Of a DNA stretch of 60,102 nucleotides, positions 33,530 to 42,353 are shown piece by piece. A model generated the notes under the pieces. That model ran no database searches and was not told the DNA's origin. It was given only the letters and a program-made list of their open reading frames with translations. Source of the stretch: a virus; IMG/VR virus record IMGVR_UViG_3300032286_000443, positions 1-60,102 of that record; one strand, given 5' to 3'. A program made the translations under genes and the position numbers. Numbering within the stretch: the first letter of the stretch is position 1; every line of letters begins with the position of its first letter.

Positions 33530-34270
33530 TTATAGTCCGAATCTTGCTCGTAGAACATTATAGTTATGTAGTTGTTCTTGGTCTGTTAGCACTCTGTCAT
33601 ACATTAGAACCACTGCAATCTTACCTTGAAAGCCGCGATTCTGGTACCAACTGGTACCAATCCTTAAATCTGAAGGCTCGGGGAATCCTACGTTGTTTTT
33701 TGCTCCGCCCATGATGTTCCAGCCTGCCACTGTGGTGTCGCTGACCTGACCGTTTATGTAATAGGTAGTTGGATTGTCGGCCCAATCGTCTCCGTTGCCT
33801 GGATTGGCCGCAACCCAAGGTCCTGTACCGTTGACACCAGTGTAGAATCGCATACTCTTGTCTGTGGTCATGCCAAATAGCCCACCAAATCCATTGGCTG
33901 CAAAATCTGGTTGGAATACTATGGTAAAGACTCTATAGATGCGTTGTTCAGTTATATTGATGAAATCATCAGCATAGGTATTGCTGGGCCAGGTAAAGTA
34001 ACTGGCTGCTCCAGCATCAGTCCAGGTTATACTGTAACTTGGATTTTGAACATAGCCGGCTTGGGCATAGGGATAACCCGCATAGGTAGACAAATCATCA
34101 ATTGGGTTTAGATGTGGTACTATACCTGTTGCTCCGGTATAGCAGTAGGGGTTGCTGGCATCTAGATGTAGCACCAATCCACTGCTGACAACGGATGGCG
34201 GGATATAAGGATTAGCATCTAGTACTACGCCCGGGCCTATGGTAAATCCTGAATTTAATATTAGAGACAT
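33530..34270 (-). CDS. LamG / concanavalin-like lectin domain protein
   Basis: 246 residues. LVLHLDASNP at about 32-41 is a classic start of a LamG/concanavalin-A-like lectin domain, and WNIMGGAKN...PSDLRIGTSWYQNRGFQGKIAVVLMYDRVLTDQE shows the final strands, including the conserved G-K-I-A-x-x-x-x-Y-D-R-x-L motif. Such domains bind carbohydrate and are common in phage fibres. AAGGAT precedes the ATG. It lies between two giant fibres and is probably their lectin component. Confidence 0.83.
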   Translation of the reverse strand: MSLILNSGFTIGPGVVLDANPYIPPSVVSSGLVLHLDASNPYCYTGATGIVPHLNPIDDLSTYAGYPYAQAGYVQNPSYSITWTDAGAASYFTWPSNTYADDFINITEQRIYRVFTIVFQPDFAANGFGGLFGMTTDKSMRFYTGVNGTGPWVAANPGNGDDWADNPTTYYINGQVSDTTVAGWNIMGGAKNNVGFPEPSDLRIGTSWYQNRGFQGKIAVVLMYDRVLTDQEQLHNYNVLRARFGL

Positions 34271-34273
34271 TAA

Positions 34274-37200
34274 TTATCCTTGTGCCACACGTTCAATATT
34301 CACTGACCATTTATTATTTGTAGCGCCGACATAAGTTATACGATATAAACTACCCGTTCCACCTAATTTGAACACGCTGACCGTGGCAACTTCAAACTCG
34401 TTGTCTAACGGAGTAGCACTGATATCTAACCAGTCACCTGGCATTACCCAGTTTGTGCCGCCTTGTCCAAAACTACTCATAGTAGCACCTTTATTTCTAA
34501 CACCGTTCCAAGCAAATGCTGAACCTTGTCCAATTGTTTCTACAATAGTTGAACTAATCTGCATAGTGCCGGTGCTGTTAATTCTAGCAAGTAATGTATC
34601 TAGTTGAACCACTGTTCCCGCGGCCTTGAACCACCCTGTGTAAGTAGATGTGTAAGTCGGTGTAGGAGCGCCTGTTATATTACTGTAGGCAACGGTTCCG
34701 GTATAGGCTGTGGTCTGTACTGTGCTATCAGGGAATCTCATATTACCGTTGGGCAAGAAAGTCCAAGCGGAACCAACCTGAGAGCCAACATCAGTGCCGG
34801 TAGTGGCTGTGATAACAGCTCCAAAAGCACCTACTTCAAAACTGGATTGAGTTGGATGTAATGCGATGGTGCCAGTTGTTGCCCACTGTAATGCCACGCT
34901 GGTATCACTCTGTATGATGAGATATTCACCAGGAGGTGATTGAAGTGTATTATCTGGAAACGCTGTTGTACCATCTGAGTCAAGGGTCCAAGTTCCGCCA
35001 CCTGGAACTGTTAAGTCAATGCGTTGAGCAGTTACAGTGTAAGGAACATATCCGTTCAGTGCGTGATTGAGAGCATCGTTGGCAATGCCATATGTGGCAT
35101 CGCCTGTGCCTATACCAAATACACTACCAGCACCGCCACCGTTGGCAATCTTTAAGGTATAATTGGTACTAGAAGAATGGTCGGTTAAAGTCTGTCCATC
35201 AAACTTTGAATTGTTAGGGAATGTTAAATTACCATCTGTGCCAAAGTTCCAATAATAAAGATTAGATCCTAGAGAAACGTTGCTAAATGATTCAATTGTT
35301 ACAATGCTCGGGCTACCGGCAAATGTTGGTAATGTTAATGTACCATTGGCACCAAATACCCAAGTGCTAGTATTAGTACCATCACTAGCAATGACTGTAA
35401 CATCAGTACCTGTGCCGCCACCTCGAATTACAGGTGCGTTGTCTGGTAATGTTAGTTCACCATCAGGGCCAAAGAGCCATTGTTTATCAATTACTTCTAC
35501 TACGATACCTCCGTCACTGGAGATGGTGAAACCTTGTAACGCTTGTATTTGGCAGTTATTACCGCCAAACAGTATTGGACCACCATCTGGCAGTGTTAAA
35601 CTACCATCTGTGCCAAAACGCCAAACATATTGTTGGCTAGTTCCTGTGCTTAAATCTCTAGTGCCAATTTCAACACCGTAATCGTTCGTATGTCCTGCCA
35701 ACTCTGACATAGAATTGCCACGCTGTAGCACATAGTTGTAGTCATCACCAAAGTATAGATCTACATCAGTAGATGATGATGCCTTCATAATATGGAAGTG
35801 ACTTGGTCCGCCCGGTTCTGGTAATGCGCCAAACTCTATATTTCCACGACTCGTTGCCATTGTGACAACACCACTATCAACTATAGATACGCTGTAACTA
35901 CCTGAATTTATAGAATTAGTAGATGCACTACCACCGCCTAACACACTAATGCCGTTGCGTTGGATATCGCCCGCATTTGGTAGCATTAGTACGCCATCTT
36001 TATTAAATTTCCACCTGTATTCATCAGTGCCGTCGTCTGTTTCAACAATAAATCCAGAGTCGTCAACATACGCCCAGTTATATACAGCAGGCCCGTCGTC
36101 GATGTCATCAACAGTTACCACACTGGTATCGGGAACCCACATTAACTGTGCCCACTTCTCACTAGTCAATCCTACTCCGGTGTCATAAGCGTGATCTCCT
36201 GTGATAGAAGTCACACCATCGCCCCCAGAGAGGCCTTCCTGAACTGTGGAATATTCGAAACTAACGCTACTACCACTGCCAGTTACTTCAGCACCATTGA
36301 CCAATAGTGTGCCAGTGTTGCTGATTGTGAGTGTACTACCGTTGATGTTTAGTATATCGTCATCGATAGTAATATTACCGAGATATGTTTCAGGTCTCGG
36401 AACTATTGTAGGACTAGCATCAATCCACTGGCCATTATACTTGATGTAAGTTCGTCCTTCTTCACTGTTGAACCATAATTGTCCGTTGACTCTTGTAGGT
36501 GCTGTGCTGGTAGTTGCTACACGGATTACAGAACCGTTGACATCTTGTATGTCGTCTGGAACTGTTAGGTTACCGTTCGCGCCAAATTCCCAAACGTTCT
36601 GTACTGTTAGACCAGTAGCTAATCCTGTTGCTATTTGTACAGTACCACTGCTTGATGCTAATGGACTATTAAGGATAACTCCCGCAACTTGTGTTTGTGT
36701 GCTTGTTGAACCTATAGTTGAGCGGTTGTCTACCCATACTAAAGAGACCGAACCTCCTGATCCTTGTGCTCCGACGCCTATTGAGGCGTTGTCACTTCCG
36801 TAGATGCCTTGGCCACCGCCCTCGTCACCTATAGTCATGCCACTAGGGACTGTCAGCACACCACTTTTATCAAATTGCCAAGAGTATCCGTCTGCGTTGA
36901 TCTCTACACCCACATTTGTTAAAGTTGAATAATAGGGTAACTTAACATAGTTGTAGTCATCACCAAAGAATAAATCTACAGTGGTAGGGTCATCACGCAT
37001 GATGTGGAAATGACTTGCCAAGGTCGGCACACACTCCGGAGTATTACCAAATAGTACTGTGCCGCGGTCGGTAGTTAGTTTAATACCGTCTAAGGTGCCG
37101 CTACCGATACTCTGTCCATAGGGTAGTGTGAAGGTACCACTGTTGGTAAACTTCCAAGTAAACTGATCTGTACTATATTTTGTACTGATCGTAGCACCAT

Positions 37201-39316
37201 CGTTGTCTACCCACATCCATGAATCTTCATCAGCACCTTGCGGGCCAGCTGTGATACCAGCATAGTTGCCTGCTACAGTTTTTAGTGTAGCACCGTTGAT
37301 AATGCTACCATCCGGCAACGCCACAACACCGCCGTCGGTAACTTCTAATGTGTATTGATTGTTAAGTCCCGGGTTGGGATTTTTATTGTACAGTTTACTG
37401 GTGGTGATCTTTCCATTGTCTAGGTTGTTGACAAAGCCAAGACCAAAGTCGGATATGGATAGTCCGCCACCGCCACTGCCACCGTGCGTTGCAACATAAT
37501 CTATTACATACGACTCTGTAGCAAGATTAGTGGAGGTAGAGAGATTAGTAGATCCAACAATCAATTTGTTAGTAGCAGTATCTATTGTTAGAGGAACCTT
37601 ACCAATATAGATTGTACTAGTTCCTACCCATAGACTGCGCCATTGTGTACTGCTTGAACCTAGATCGTAAGAAAGATTTTCTGCTGGTAATAGGTGGCCG
37701 CCGAATGTGCTGCTACGATCTAACTTGCTCATTACCAGAGTAGCAGTAGTTCCGTTATTGTATCCGCCTGTACTTTCCTCGCTCCAAAACACTAGATTTC
37801 CGCTGCTGCCGATATGTAGCGTAGCAGTAGATCCGTCTATGTGAACAAACGCATCTCTGGGACCAATAGCGCCATAGCTAGTACCGGAATTAGTAGAGTT
37901 AATACCCAACTGTACATAATCACCAATGTTATTCATTGCTTGATAAATGGCCTGTGCCGCACTGTTGTTCAGTGTATTGCGAACTGTAAAGTTCAGCGGG
38001 CCAGGTGTTCCAATAATAGTTTGAACTGCACGGTTGAATACCCAAGCAGAATCATCTAAGTAGCCTGCACTGTCTAGTGTAGTTGATCCCCCTGCATGGA
38101 ATATTAGTCGTTTACCGGGATTCTGTGTACCGATGATTAGGTCTGCATCATTGGTAAAAATGTAAGCGGAACCAGGTGTGTGCACACCAAAATTCTCTTC
38201 TTCTACGTAGTTAGAACTATTGATACCTATGTCTAGTAAACCTGTTGCTGATTCCACACTACCGTTGTTGCGAATAAAGATAATATCACTAGTTGCAGTA
38301 GTACCGGTGTTTATATTCTGCACAGTTACCTGTGTGTAATTAGGCTGATCAGTGTCTATCCTAAATAATGTACCAGGAACTTCTTCGCCGTTGTATGCTC
38401 CCTGTTGATCTAAGGTCAATACGCCTTGACCGGTCAAGACCAGAGCGCTGGTTCCGGATGTTAATCTATCAGATAATCCGGTGATAAGACCGGCGGCAGA
38501 ACCTTGAATTGTTCCGTCAGGGAATACTATACCACCATTGGCATTAAACTGCCAACTGTGACTGGTATTGGCGATGTTAACTCCATCAGGGCCACCGTTA
38601 ATCCAAACACCTCTACTGTTGGCCAACACCCCAGTAAGTTCTGGGCCTCGCAATGATACCAATCCTATTGCGTAATCTTGTGATCGGCCGCTAGTTGTGG
38701 TAATGGTAAAAGGTGTACCAGTGCTAGCTGAATAAACTCCAACACTGGGCATGTAACCGTTAGTAGATACCGCTCCTACGCCAGCTAGGTATGTTGCTGA
38801 ATTAATAATATCAACTGTACCAATAGACGCAACAGCACCCCTGTTATTTCCAGGTAAAGCATCTGTATTCAACAGCATCTGAGATCGGCCAGCAACTACT
38901 CTTGCAGACCCGGTTGTGATACTACTAGAAGTACTAGATACTTCCTCTAAGAAAATCTTAGGAGAATAGATGAATGTAGACGTAGATCCTATCAGCGCAT
39001 TCTTAGGAGTAATCAAGTTATTAAAAACAAACTTGTAACTTCCTAAAATTGGAAAAAAGTTTAATGCTATACCGTTTGTTACCGGATCGTATGATAGACG
39101 TGCACTGCTGGTATTTAAATATACATCACCAAGAAGGGTCGAGGTGTTTATTACTGTTATACTGTCAAATACAGGATCAAGATTAAATGCAGGGGAATTA
39201 TCAATAGTGTTCTGTAAAGATGTAAAGTTTTGATTAACTTTGGTAAAAGCAGTTCGGATGCTGTCGCCGTTGCCCGAGTTGCTGTTGGTACCTGTATTGA
39301 TGTAGAGAATTGGCAT
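34274..39316 (-). CDS. 1680-residue tail fibre with repeated WxFGxDGxLxLP motifs
   Basis: The largest gene of the window. The N-terminus LYINTGTNSNSGNGDSIRTA then FTKVNQNFTSL is the conserved start of T4-like cyanophage/marine phage fibres. About eleven copies of W-x-F-(G/D)-x-(D/N)-G-x-(L/M)-x-(L/F)-P are spread through the chain (for example WRFGTDGSLTLPDG). An HFHIM...DLFFGDDYNYV module occurs twice. The C-terminus WSVNIERVAQG is short. Repeats imply growth by internal duplication. AAGGAA precedes the ATG and the late hexamer lies 22 nt upstream. Receptor unknown. Confidence 0.82.
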   Translation of the reverse strand: MPILYINTGTNSNSGNGDSIRTAFTKVNQNFTSLQNTIDNSPAFNLDPVFDSITVINTSTLLGDVYLNTSSARLSYDPVTNGIALNFFPILGSYKFVFNNLITPKNALIGSTSTFIYSPKIFLEEVSSTSSSITTGSARVVAGRSQMLLNTDALPGNNRGAVASIGTVDIINSATYLAGVGAVSTNGYMPSVGVYSASTGTPFTITTTSGRSQDYAIGLVSLRGPELTGVLANSRGVWINGGPDGVNIANTSHSWQFNANGGIVFPDGTIQGSAAGLITGLSDRLTSGTSALVLTGQGVLTLDQQGAYNGEEVPGTLFRIDTDQPNYTQVTVQNINTGTTATSDIIFIRNNGSVESATGLLDIGINSSNYVEEENFGVHTPGSAYIFTNDADLIIGTQNPGKRLIFHAGGSTTLDSAGYLDDSAWVFNRAVQTIIGTPGPLNFTVRNTLNNSAAQAIYQAMNNIGDYVQLGINSTNSGTSYGAIGPRDAFVHIDGSTATLHIGSSGNLVFWSEESTGGYNNGTTATLVMSKLDRSSTFGGHLLPAENLSYDLGSSSTQWRSLWVGTSTIYIGKVPLTIDTATNKLIVGSTNLSTSTNLATESYVIDYVATHGGSGGGGLSISDFGLGFVNNLDNGKITTSKLYNKNPNPGLNNQYTLEVTDGGVVALPDGSIINGATLKTVAGNYAGITAGPQGADEDSWMWVDNDGATISTKYSTDQFTWKFTNSGTFTLPYGQSIGSGTLDGIKLTTDRGTVLFGNTPECVPTLASHFHIMRDDPTTVDLFFGDDYNYVKLPYYSTLTNVGVEINADGYSWQFDKSGVLTVPSGMTIGDEGGGQGIYGSDNASIGVGAQGSGGSVSLVWVDNRSTIGSTSTQTQVAGVILNSPLASSSGTVQIATGLATGLTVQNVWEFGANGNLTVPDDIQDVNGSVIRVATTSTAPTRVNGQLWFNSEEGRTYIKYNGQWIDASPTIVPRPETYLGNITIDDDILNINGSTLTISNTGTLLVNGAEVTGSGSSVSFEYSTVQEGLSGGDGVTSITGDHAYDTGVGLTSEKWAQLMWVPDTSVVTVDDIDDGPAVYNWAYVDDSGFIVETDDGTDEYRWKFNKDGVLMLPNAGDIQRNGISVLGGGSASTNSINSGSYSVSIVDSGVVTMATSRGNIEFGALPEPGGPSHFHIMKASSSTDVDLYFGDDYNYVLQRGNSMSELAGHTNDYGVEIGTRDLSTGTSQQYVWRFGTDGSLTLPDGGPILFGGNNCQIQALQGFTISSDGGIVVEVIDKQWLFGPDGELTLPDNAPVIRGGGTGTDVTVIASDGTNTSTWVFGANGTLTLPTFAGSPSIVTIESFSNVSLGSNLYYWNFGTDGNLTFPNNSKFDGQTLTDHSSSTNYTLKIANGGGAGSVFGIGTGDATYGIANDALNHALNGYVPYTVTAQRIDLTVPGGGTWTLDSDGTTAFPDNTLQSPPGEYLIIQSDTSVALQWATTGTIALHPTQSSFEVGAFGAVITATTGTDVGSQVGSAWTFLPNGNMRFPDSTVQTTAYTGTVAYSNITGAPTPTYTSTYTGWFKAAGTVVQLDTLLARINSTGTMQISSTIVETIGQGSAFAWNGVRNKGATMSSFGQGGTNWVMPGDWLDISATPLDNEFEVATVSVFKLGGTGSLYRITYVGATNNKWSVNIERVAQG

Positions 39317-39338
39317 GGATGTTCCTTGTGCTTTACCA

Positions 39339-39344
39339 TATTTA
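39339..39344 (-). promoter_or_regulatory. Late hexamer for the 1680-residue fibre
   Basis: TAAATA on the minus strand, 22 nt before the ATG at 39316, with AAGGAA between. It is divergent from the hexamer at 39369. Confidence 0.55.
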
Positions 39345-39368
39345 GTTTTTAATTTTATAATCCGAATG

Positions 39369-39374
39369 TAAATA
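39369..39374 (+). promoter_or_regulatory. Late hexamer adjacent to ATG of the zinc-ribbon gene
   Basis: TAAATA ends 4 nt before the ATG at 39379 (TAAATAACTTATG). No Shine-Dalgarno sequence. Confidence 0.55.
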
Positions 39375-39378
39375 ACTT

Positions 39379-39666
39379 ATGTTTTTAGAAACAAAGCGTA
39401 TAACAAAAACCTACAAACGCTCCAGTAAACAGGGATTAGAACACAGCTACCAACGATCAAGCACGTTGGCTGTATTTCAATGTGATAGCTGCAATTGTCA
39501 GTTCGAAAGAAGCGTGGGACACATGGATAAACGCAGGTTGAATAACAACTATTTCCATGTCTGCTCTAATTGCGATACCAAAAGATTTGCCCAAAGTAAG
39601 GGTGTTGAGCGTAGACTCATTTGGAATATGTCAGTGGACACTGACTTAGATATTAGCAAGATTTAG
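39379..39666 (+). CDS. Small zinc-ribbon protein
   Basis: 95 residues. Two C-x-x-C pairs about 25 residues apart (FQCDSCNCQF and HVCSNCD) form a zinc-ribbon or treble-clef site. The N-terminal 25 residues are basic (TKRITKTYKRSSKQG) and could bind DNA or RNA. It lies immediately before an HNH nuclease gene. It may be a nucleic-acid-binding or regulatory protein; an HNH-like fold without the catalytic histidine is another possibility. Confidence 0.68.
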   Translation: MFLETKRITKTYKRSSKQGLEHSYQRSSTLAVFQCDSCNCQFERSVGHMDKRRLNNNYFHVCSNCDTKRFAQSKGVERRLIWNMSVDTDLDISKI

Positions 39667-39667
39667 G

Positions 39668-39697
39668 TTGACAAAACCATATTGACTCTGTTAAAAT
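39668..39697 (+). promoter_or_regulatory. Probable sigma70-type promoter before the HNH gene
   Basis: TTGACA, 18-nt spacer, TAAAAT. A second TTGACT lies inside the spacer. A TAAATA hexamer (39719-39724) ends 7 nt before the ATG at 39732, so early and late promoters may overlap. Confidence 0.5.
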
Positions 39698-39718
39698 AAT
39701 AGAGTAGAAACACTACAA

Positions 39719-39724
39719 TAAATA
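39719..39724 (+). promoter_or_regulatory. Late hexamer adjacent to ATG of the HNH gene
   Basis: TAAATA ends 7 nt before the ATG at 39732. No Shine-Dalgarno sequence. Confidence 0.5.
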
Positions 39725-39731
39725 TTAAATT

Positions 39732-40247
39732 ATGAGCACACTCTTACTTAATGCTGACGCAAATCCTGTAAGTTGGTTGCCACTGAGCATTATCAACTGG
39801 CAGGACGCTATTCGCTACATGGTATCCGAAAAGGCTATCGTGCTGGATTGGTACGACGATTGGATTGTACATTCTGCAACTTGGGAAACAGCCGTACCCT
39901 CGGTTATGATCCTAACTGAATACCAAAAACCAAAAACCGCAGTTCGCTACTCCAAAGCCAACGTGTTCCTGCGCGACAATTATGTTTGCCAGTACTGCGG
40001 TGATGCTGTTAGCAAAAAGTCTGCCACTTTGGATCACGTTGTGCCAACTAGTCATGGCGGTACTTCAACCTGGGAAAATAGTTCTACTGCCTGCGGCCCA
40101 TGTAACGCCAACAAGGGTAACAACAAGAAGATCGTTCCCAAAGTCAAGCCATGGAAGCCTAACTATTTCCAATTGGTTGAAAGACGCAAAAAGATGGGTT
40201 GGGAACATATTCCACATGATTCGTGGAAAAACTACTTGGAAACATGA
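39732..40247 (+). CDS. HNH endonuclease (CxxC zinc-type)
   Basis: 171 residues. C-Q-Y-C-G at about 90-94, L-D-H-V-V-P-x-S-x-G-G at about 104-114, W-E-N at about 117, and C-x-x-C-N-x-x-K-G at about 124-132 make a complete zinc-stabilised HNH site with catalytic H. The N-terminal 80 residues (LPLSIINWQDAIRYMV) form the domain usual in the phage/bacterial HNH family of this length. It may act as a homing or host-DNA-attack nuclease. It ends at a strong terminator. Confidence 0.88.
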   Translation: MSTLLLNADANPVSWLPLSIINWQDAIRYMVSEKAIVLDWYDDWIVHSATWETAVPSVMILTEYQKPKTAVRYSKANVFLRDNYVCQYCGDAVSKKSATLDHVVPTSHGGTSTWENSSTACGPCNANKGNNKKIVPKVKPWKPNYFQLVERRKKMGWEHIPHDSWKNYLET

Positions 40248-40248
40248 A

Positions 40249-40270
40249 GAGCCCCAAAAGGGGCTTTTTA
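40249..40270 (+). terminator. Rho-independent terminator after the HNH gene
   Basis: GCCCC-AAAA-GGGGC hairpin followed by TTTTTATT. Confidence 0.9.
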
Positions 40271-40333
40271 TTGACTATAATTTAGTCGTTAGTGATTAGA
40301 CCAGTTATCATATGATCATTGGCCTACACTCTT

Positions 40334-40552
40334 TTATTTTGATCGATATACAATGCGACACTTGGTTAGATCGTAAGGGCTCATTTCTACACGAACCTTA
40401 TCGCCTAACAAAATCTGGATTCTGTTTTGCCGCATCTTGCCTGAGATGAATCCCAAGACTTCAGAACCCTGTTCCAACTTTACCCTAAACGTTGCGTTTG
40501 GGAGGCACTCCTCAATTTTGCCTTCGAAGCTAATTGCATCTTCTTTTGCCAC
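40334..40552 (-). CDS. infA: Translation initiation factor IF-1
   Basis: 72 residues, exactly the length of bacterial IF-1, with the family signature throughout: [39 protein letters not shown] and S-P-Y-D-L-T-K. It is an S1-like OB fold that binds the 30S A site and controls initiation fidelity. It starts with GTG at 40552, with AAAAGG 7 nt upstream. A short frame of 18 codons (40555-40611) lies between it and the ligase gene and may be a leader. Phage-encoded IF-1 is very unusual. It differs from the typical host form at [12 protein letters not shown] and TKCRI, so it may be adapted. Confidence 0.95.
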   Translation of the reverse strand: MAKEDAISFEGKIEECLPNATFRVKLEQGSEVLGFISGKMRQNRIQILLGDKVRVEMSPYDLTKCRIVYRSK

Positions 40553-40612
40553 GATTAAACCTTTTCTCCTTTTAGTATGTTAATGACCATTTCTTTAGCT
40601 CTCCTGTCCATA

Positions 40613-41905
40613 TTATAGTTTCTCTCCTGCTGTAAAACCACGGAATCGAAGAGCTCGTGGAAAGCGGAGAGAATATACGTCCTCACTATCTTGGCTCTGA
40701 GTGATTGCATCCGCTCGGACTTCCAGGACTTGACCAATGACTTCGTCGTCGATCTCGGCTCTCTGATCGTCTGTCCAGCCGGAGCCAACGTTAACACGAA
40801 TAAACTTGCCGTCCTCTTCGCCTTCGCAGATAACTGCACCCATTTTGCCTTCATTTTTACCTGTTCCCGGTTCAATACCAACAATAGTTAAACTTACTTC
40901 AATAAATGGTTTTTGTTTGAGCCAGGCCACATGGCGCTTGCAGACATAAGGTGCGTCAATGTCTTTGATCATAATGCCCTCAAATCCTGCATCAATAGCG
41001 TCCTTGTTGTATTGTTTGAATTGCATCTCGCCAACGGCGGTGTCTAGATCAACTTCCAGCTGTGGGATAATGTCAATACCGCCAACCTTGTCTAGCACAG
41101 GTTTCATACTGCGTAGAAGATTACTACGTCGACGTTGACTCATGACGCTTTTGCCTTTACGGAACTCACTGAGTGGAATAACATCAAAAGCCATAAGACG
41201 TGCGTCGGCTGCGTCAGCATCACTCTTGCGATGTACCTGTTTCATCAACGCTTGGAAACTTGAACTAACAACTTCTCCATCAATAACAACACTGCGTTCG
41301 AACAATTCAATATTGTCTTCAATACCTCGGGTAATGTGCCCAAAGTTTTCCAAAATCTTGCCATTGCGGCTATAGATTACAGCAGTTTTGGCAACTGCGT
41401 CAATAATCAGCAGGGCCCGAACACCGTCTAGCTTTGGCTCTAGCAGTTTCTTGCCGGAAACTTTGCTTTCGTGGTTGGCACCATCGTGTGCCAACATGCA
41501 TTCGAATACAGGCACCGCATTTTTCTTAATCTTGTTGATAGTCTTTTCACTTACTCCGCAACGAAGATCTTTAATAAGGATACGGCGGTACCAGTCGTTC
41601 CACTGTGCACCTGTGCTGGCTGACAGGGCTAATTCAATTGCCGAACGAGCATCATCACCTGTAAGTTGGCGTGTGCTCAACAGATGACATAGTTCTTTGA
41701 ATGCAGCCCAGGGCAGTCCTTGCCCGTCCGGGCCGCTGTGTTTAGGAACCTTTTTAACACCAAATGTGATATAAGGGCTAAGTGCTAGTTCAAAGCCTTC
41801 AAACAGCTCTGCATTGTCTGTTTGGGCTTCGATGATTGCTTCTTTGTTTAGTCGGCTGGCGTGTTCTTCCAGACTACGGATTACTGCATCGCAAGGATCA
41901 ATCAT
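40613..41905 (-). CDS. ATP-dependent DNA ligase
   Basis: 430 residues. The nucleotidyl-transfer motif EPKLDGVRA gives catalytic Lys at about 158. Downstream motifs are YSRNGK (about 178-183), VIDGEVVS (about 208), GFEGIMIKD (about 312) and WLKQKP (about 330), as in T4 gp30-like ligases, followed by an OB-type domain with GTGKNEGKMGAVICE. It seals nicks in phage DNA during replication and repair. A sigma70-type promoter (TTGACA, 17 nt, TATACT) lies at 41938-41966 with a leader of about 26 nt. It precedes the IF-1 gene, so the two are likely transcribed together. Confidence 0.95.
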   Translation of the reverse strand: MIDPCDAVIRSLEEHASRLNKEAIIEAQTDNAELFEGFELALSPYITFGVKKVPKHSGPDGQGLPWAAFKELCHLLSTRQLTGDDARSAIELALSASTGAQWNDWYRRILIKDLRCGVSEKTINKIKKNAVPVFECMLAHDGANHESKVSGKKLLEPKLDGVRALLIIDAVAKTAVIYSRNGKILENFGHITRGIEDNIELFERSVVIDGEVVSSSFQALMKQVHRKSDADAADARLMAFDVIPLSEFRKGKSVMSQRRRSNLLRSMKPVLDKVGGIDIIPQLEVDLDTAVGEMQFKQYNKDAIDAGFEGIMIKDIDAPYVCKRHVAWLKQKPFIEVSLTIVGIEPGTGKNEGKMGAVICEGEEDGKFIRVNVGSGWTDDQRAEIDDEVIGQVLEVRADAITQSQDSEDVYSLRFPRALRFRGFTAGEKL

Positions 41906-41937
41906 ATTTAGATTTGTGTTGTGTTGAACATGCTACT

Positions 41938-41966
41938 AGTATAACACCAAAAGTGGTATTTGTCAA
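41938..41966 (-). promoter_or_regulatory. Sigma70-type promoter for DNA ligase / IF-1
   Basis: Minus strand TTGACA (41961-41966), 17-nt spacer, TATACT (41938-41943). The spacer contains ACCA-CTTT-TGGT and a TGGTAAAA motif lies just upstream, both possible regulator sites. Confidence 0.75.
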
Positions 41967-41983
41967 TGCCATTTTTACCATTT

Positions 41984-42307
41984 TTACACAGTAAAACTAG
42001 ATCCGCATCCGCAACTGCTGACTGCATTTGGGTTTATAATGGTAAAATTACTGCCCATTAGTTCTTCTTTGTAGTCTATGGTAGCGCCCATCATGTATTG
42101 CATACTCATAGCATCTACTAGAACTTTAAAGGGGCCGACTTCTACTTCAAAGTCATCTTCGTTCTTAACTTCATCTAGGGTAAATCCATATTGGAATCCC
42201 GAACAGCCACCACCTTGAACAAATGTACGCAGGCAGATTGCAGGATTCCCTTCATCATAAAGGATACCAAGTATCTTTTCTCGGGCACGTTCGGTAAGTT
42301 CTATCAT
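41984..42307 (-). CDS. A-type iron-sulfur carrier (IscA/ErpA-like)
   Basis: 107 residues. Three invariant cysteines are present: C35 in GGGCSGFQYGF, and C99 and C101 in SSCGCGSSF. The spacing and length match HesB/IscA/ErpA proteins that receive and pass on Fe-S clusters. The rest (LRTFVQ, VLVDAMSMQYMMGATIDY) is conserved in the family. It may support Fe-S enzymes during infection; such genes are known as auxiliary metabolic genes in aquatic phages. The late hexamer ends 5 nt before the ATG, without a Shine-Dalgarno sequence. Confidence 0.93.
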   Translation of the reverse strand: MIELTERAREKILGILYDEGNPAICLRTFVQGGGCSGFQYGFTLDEVKNEDDFEVEVGPFKVLVDAMSMQYMMGATIDYKEELMGSNFTIINPNAVSSCGCGSSFTV

Positions 42308-42312
42308 ATTAT

Positions 42313-42318
42313 TATTTA
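42313..42318 (-). promoter_or_regulatory. Late hexamer adjacent to ATG of the Fe-S carrier
   Basis: TAAATA ends 5 nt before the ATG at 42307. It is divergent from the hexamer at 42324, with only 5 bases between them. Confidence 0.55.
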
Positions 42319-42323
42319 CGCCA

Positions 42324-42329
42324 TAAATA
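42324..42329 (+). promoter_or_regulatory. Late hexamer for the 42354 gene
   Basis: TAAATA, 24 nt before the ATG at 42354. Together with 42313-42318 it makes a compact divergent pair. Confidence 0.5.
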
Positions 42330-42353
42330 TTTTTATCAATGAAAAGAGGTCAT

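Noticed and set aside
28894-39316. Host chromosomal adhesin island or prophage boundary
   Set aside because: No integrase, attachment sites or host housekeeping genes are present, and late promoters and phage-type fibre N-termini occur throughout.
40555-40884. 109-residue frame overlapping the ligase end, and its 18-codon tail (40555-40611)
   Set aside because: Most overlaps the ligase in another frame. The 18-codon end could be a leader for IF-1 but there is no evidence beyond position.
41905-41910. TAAATA overlapping the ligase ATG
   Set aside because: The hexamer shares a base with the start codon, so transcription would begin inside the gene; a good sigma70 promoter upstream explains expression.
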